Shown here: piece by piece, positions 63,899-64,000 of the stretch
Layout: each line of letters begins with the position of its first letter
Numbering within the stretch: position 1 is the first letter of the stretch
DNA from: Glandiceps talaboti
Lineage: Eukaryota; Hemichordata; Enteropneusta; Spengelidae
DNA length: 64,000 bases
Assembly (NCBI RefSeq): GCF_964340395.1
Contig: NC_135559.1
Span: 4,332,501 to 4,396,500, forward strand
Direction: 5' to 3'
The notes under the pieces: model-generated
The model's input: only the letters and a program-made list of their open reading frames with translations
Database searches by the model: none
Told to the model about the DNA's origin: nothing
Program-made: the position numbers and the translations under genes

Positions 63899-64000
63899 AG
63901 GGTCGGCGGCTGAAACTAGTTATCGGAAACAGACAATATTTTAAAAATATTTTACCTGACAGTAAATAGACCAGTACACTATGACCTTTTGTCATACACA

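Larger units (their letters stand above)
63198..64000. other. Downstream flank of gene G
   Basis: No further gene. Two inverted-repeat elements lie here; the remaining bases are AT-rich and may include the gene G 3' UTR, though I see no clear AATAAA within the first 200 bases. Confidence 0.5.

Overview
The window reads as nuclear DNA of a multicellular animal, most likely a marine invertebrate. The evidence is spliced genes with GT..AG introns, secreted C1q-domain proteins, an AT-rich background, very many long microsatellites and minisatellites, foldback (hairpin) elements, and the 3' end of a LINE. Expanded C1q-domain families are known from bivalves, other lophotrochozoans and amphioxus; I cannot choose between these from the sequence alone. 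There are no operons, bacterial ribosome-binding sites, CRISPR arrays, rRNA or tRNA genes that I can support.

The organising feature is a cluster of seven paralogous genes, labelled A to G here. All have the same plan: exon 1 encodes a signal peptide, a coiled coil and a low-complexity linker, and exon 2 encodes one C-terminal globular C1q domain. Exons 1 and 2 are joined by a single phase-1 intron. Order and strand: A (1658-16887, +, intron about 14.2 kb), B (28339-31021, +), C (33649-35711, +), D (37345-39891, +), E (44751-43141, -), F (54607-52945, -), G (61063-63197, +). Every predicted splice junction keeps frame, giving proteins of 341, 377, 370, 403, 433, 422 and 440 residues. B and C are a recent tandem duplicate.

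The genes form two subfamilies. A-D share one coiled-coil block and have no cysteine between the signal peptide and the C1q exon. E-G share a different block, a CxC or CxxxC cysteine pair, two further conserved helices, acidic runs and an R-x-[LR]-R-R-like furin-type site 20-26 residues before the exon junction. The second group therefore looks like disulfide-linked oligomers from which a C1q head could be released by proprotein convertases. No collagen repeat is present in any of them. Immune recognition is the usual inference for such proteins in invertebrates, but cerebellin-like signalling fits equally well.

Between the genes lie repeats: minisatellites with 50-bp (5.0-5.6 kb), 33-bp (7.2-7.5 kb) and 23-bp (58.9-59.7 kb) units; simple repeats of 2-5 bp; foldback elements at 12.3, 13.7, 31.1, 42.1, 49.3, 62.0, 63.4 and 63.7 kb; a dispersed repeat built from units of about 40 bp (9.3, 13.7, 20.9, 47.0 kb); and a LINE tail at 54.8-55.5 kb. 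CTCF-like motifs occur upstream of B and C and in the E-F interval.
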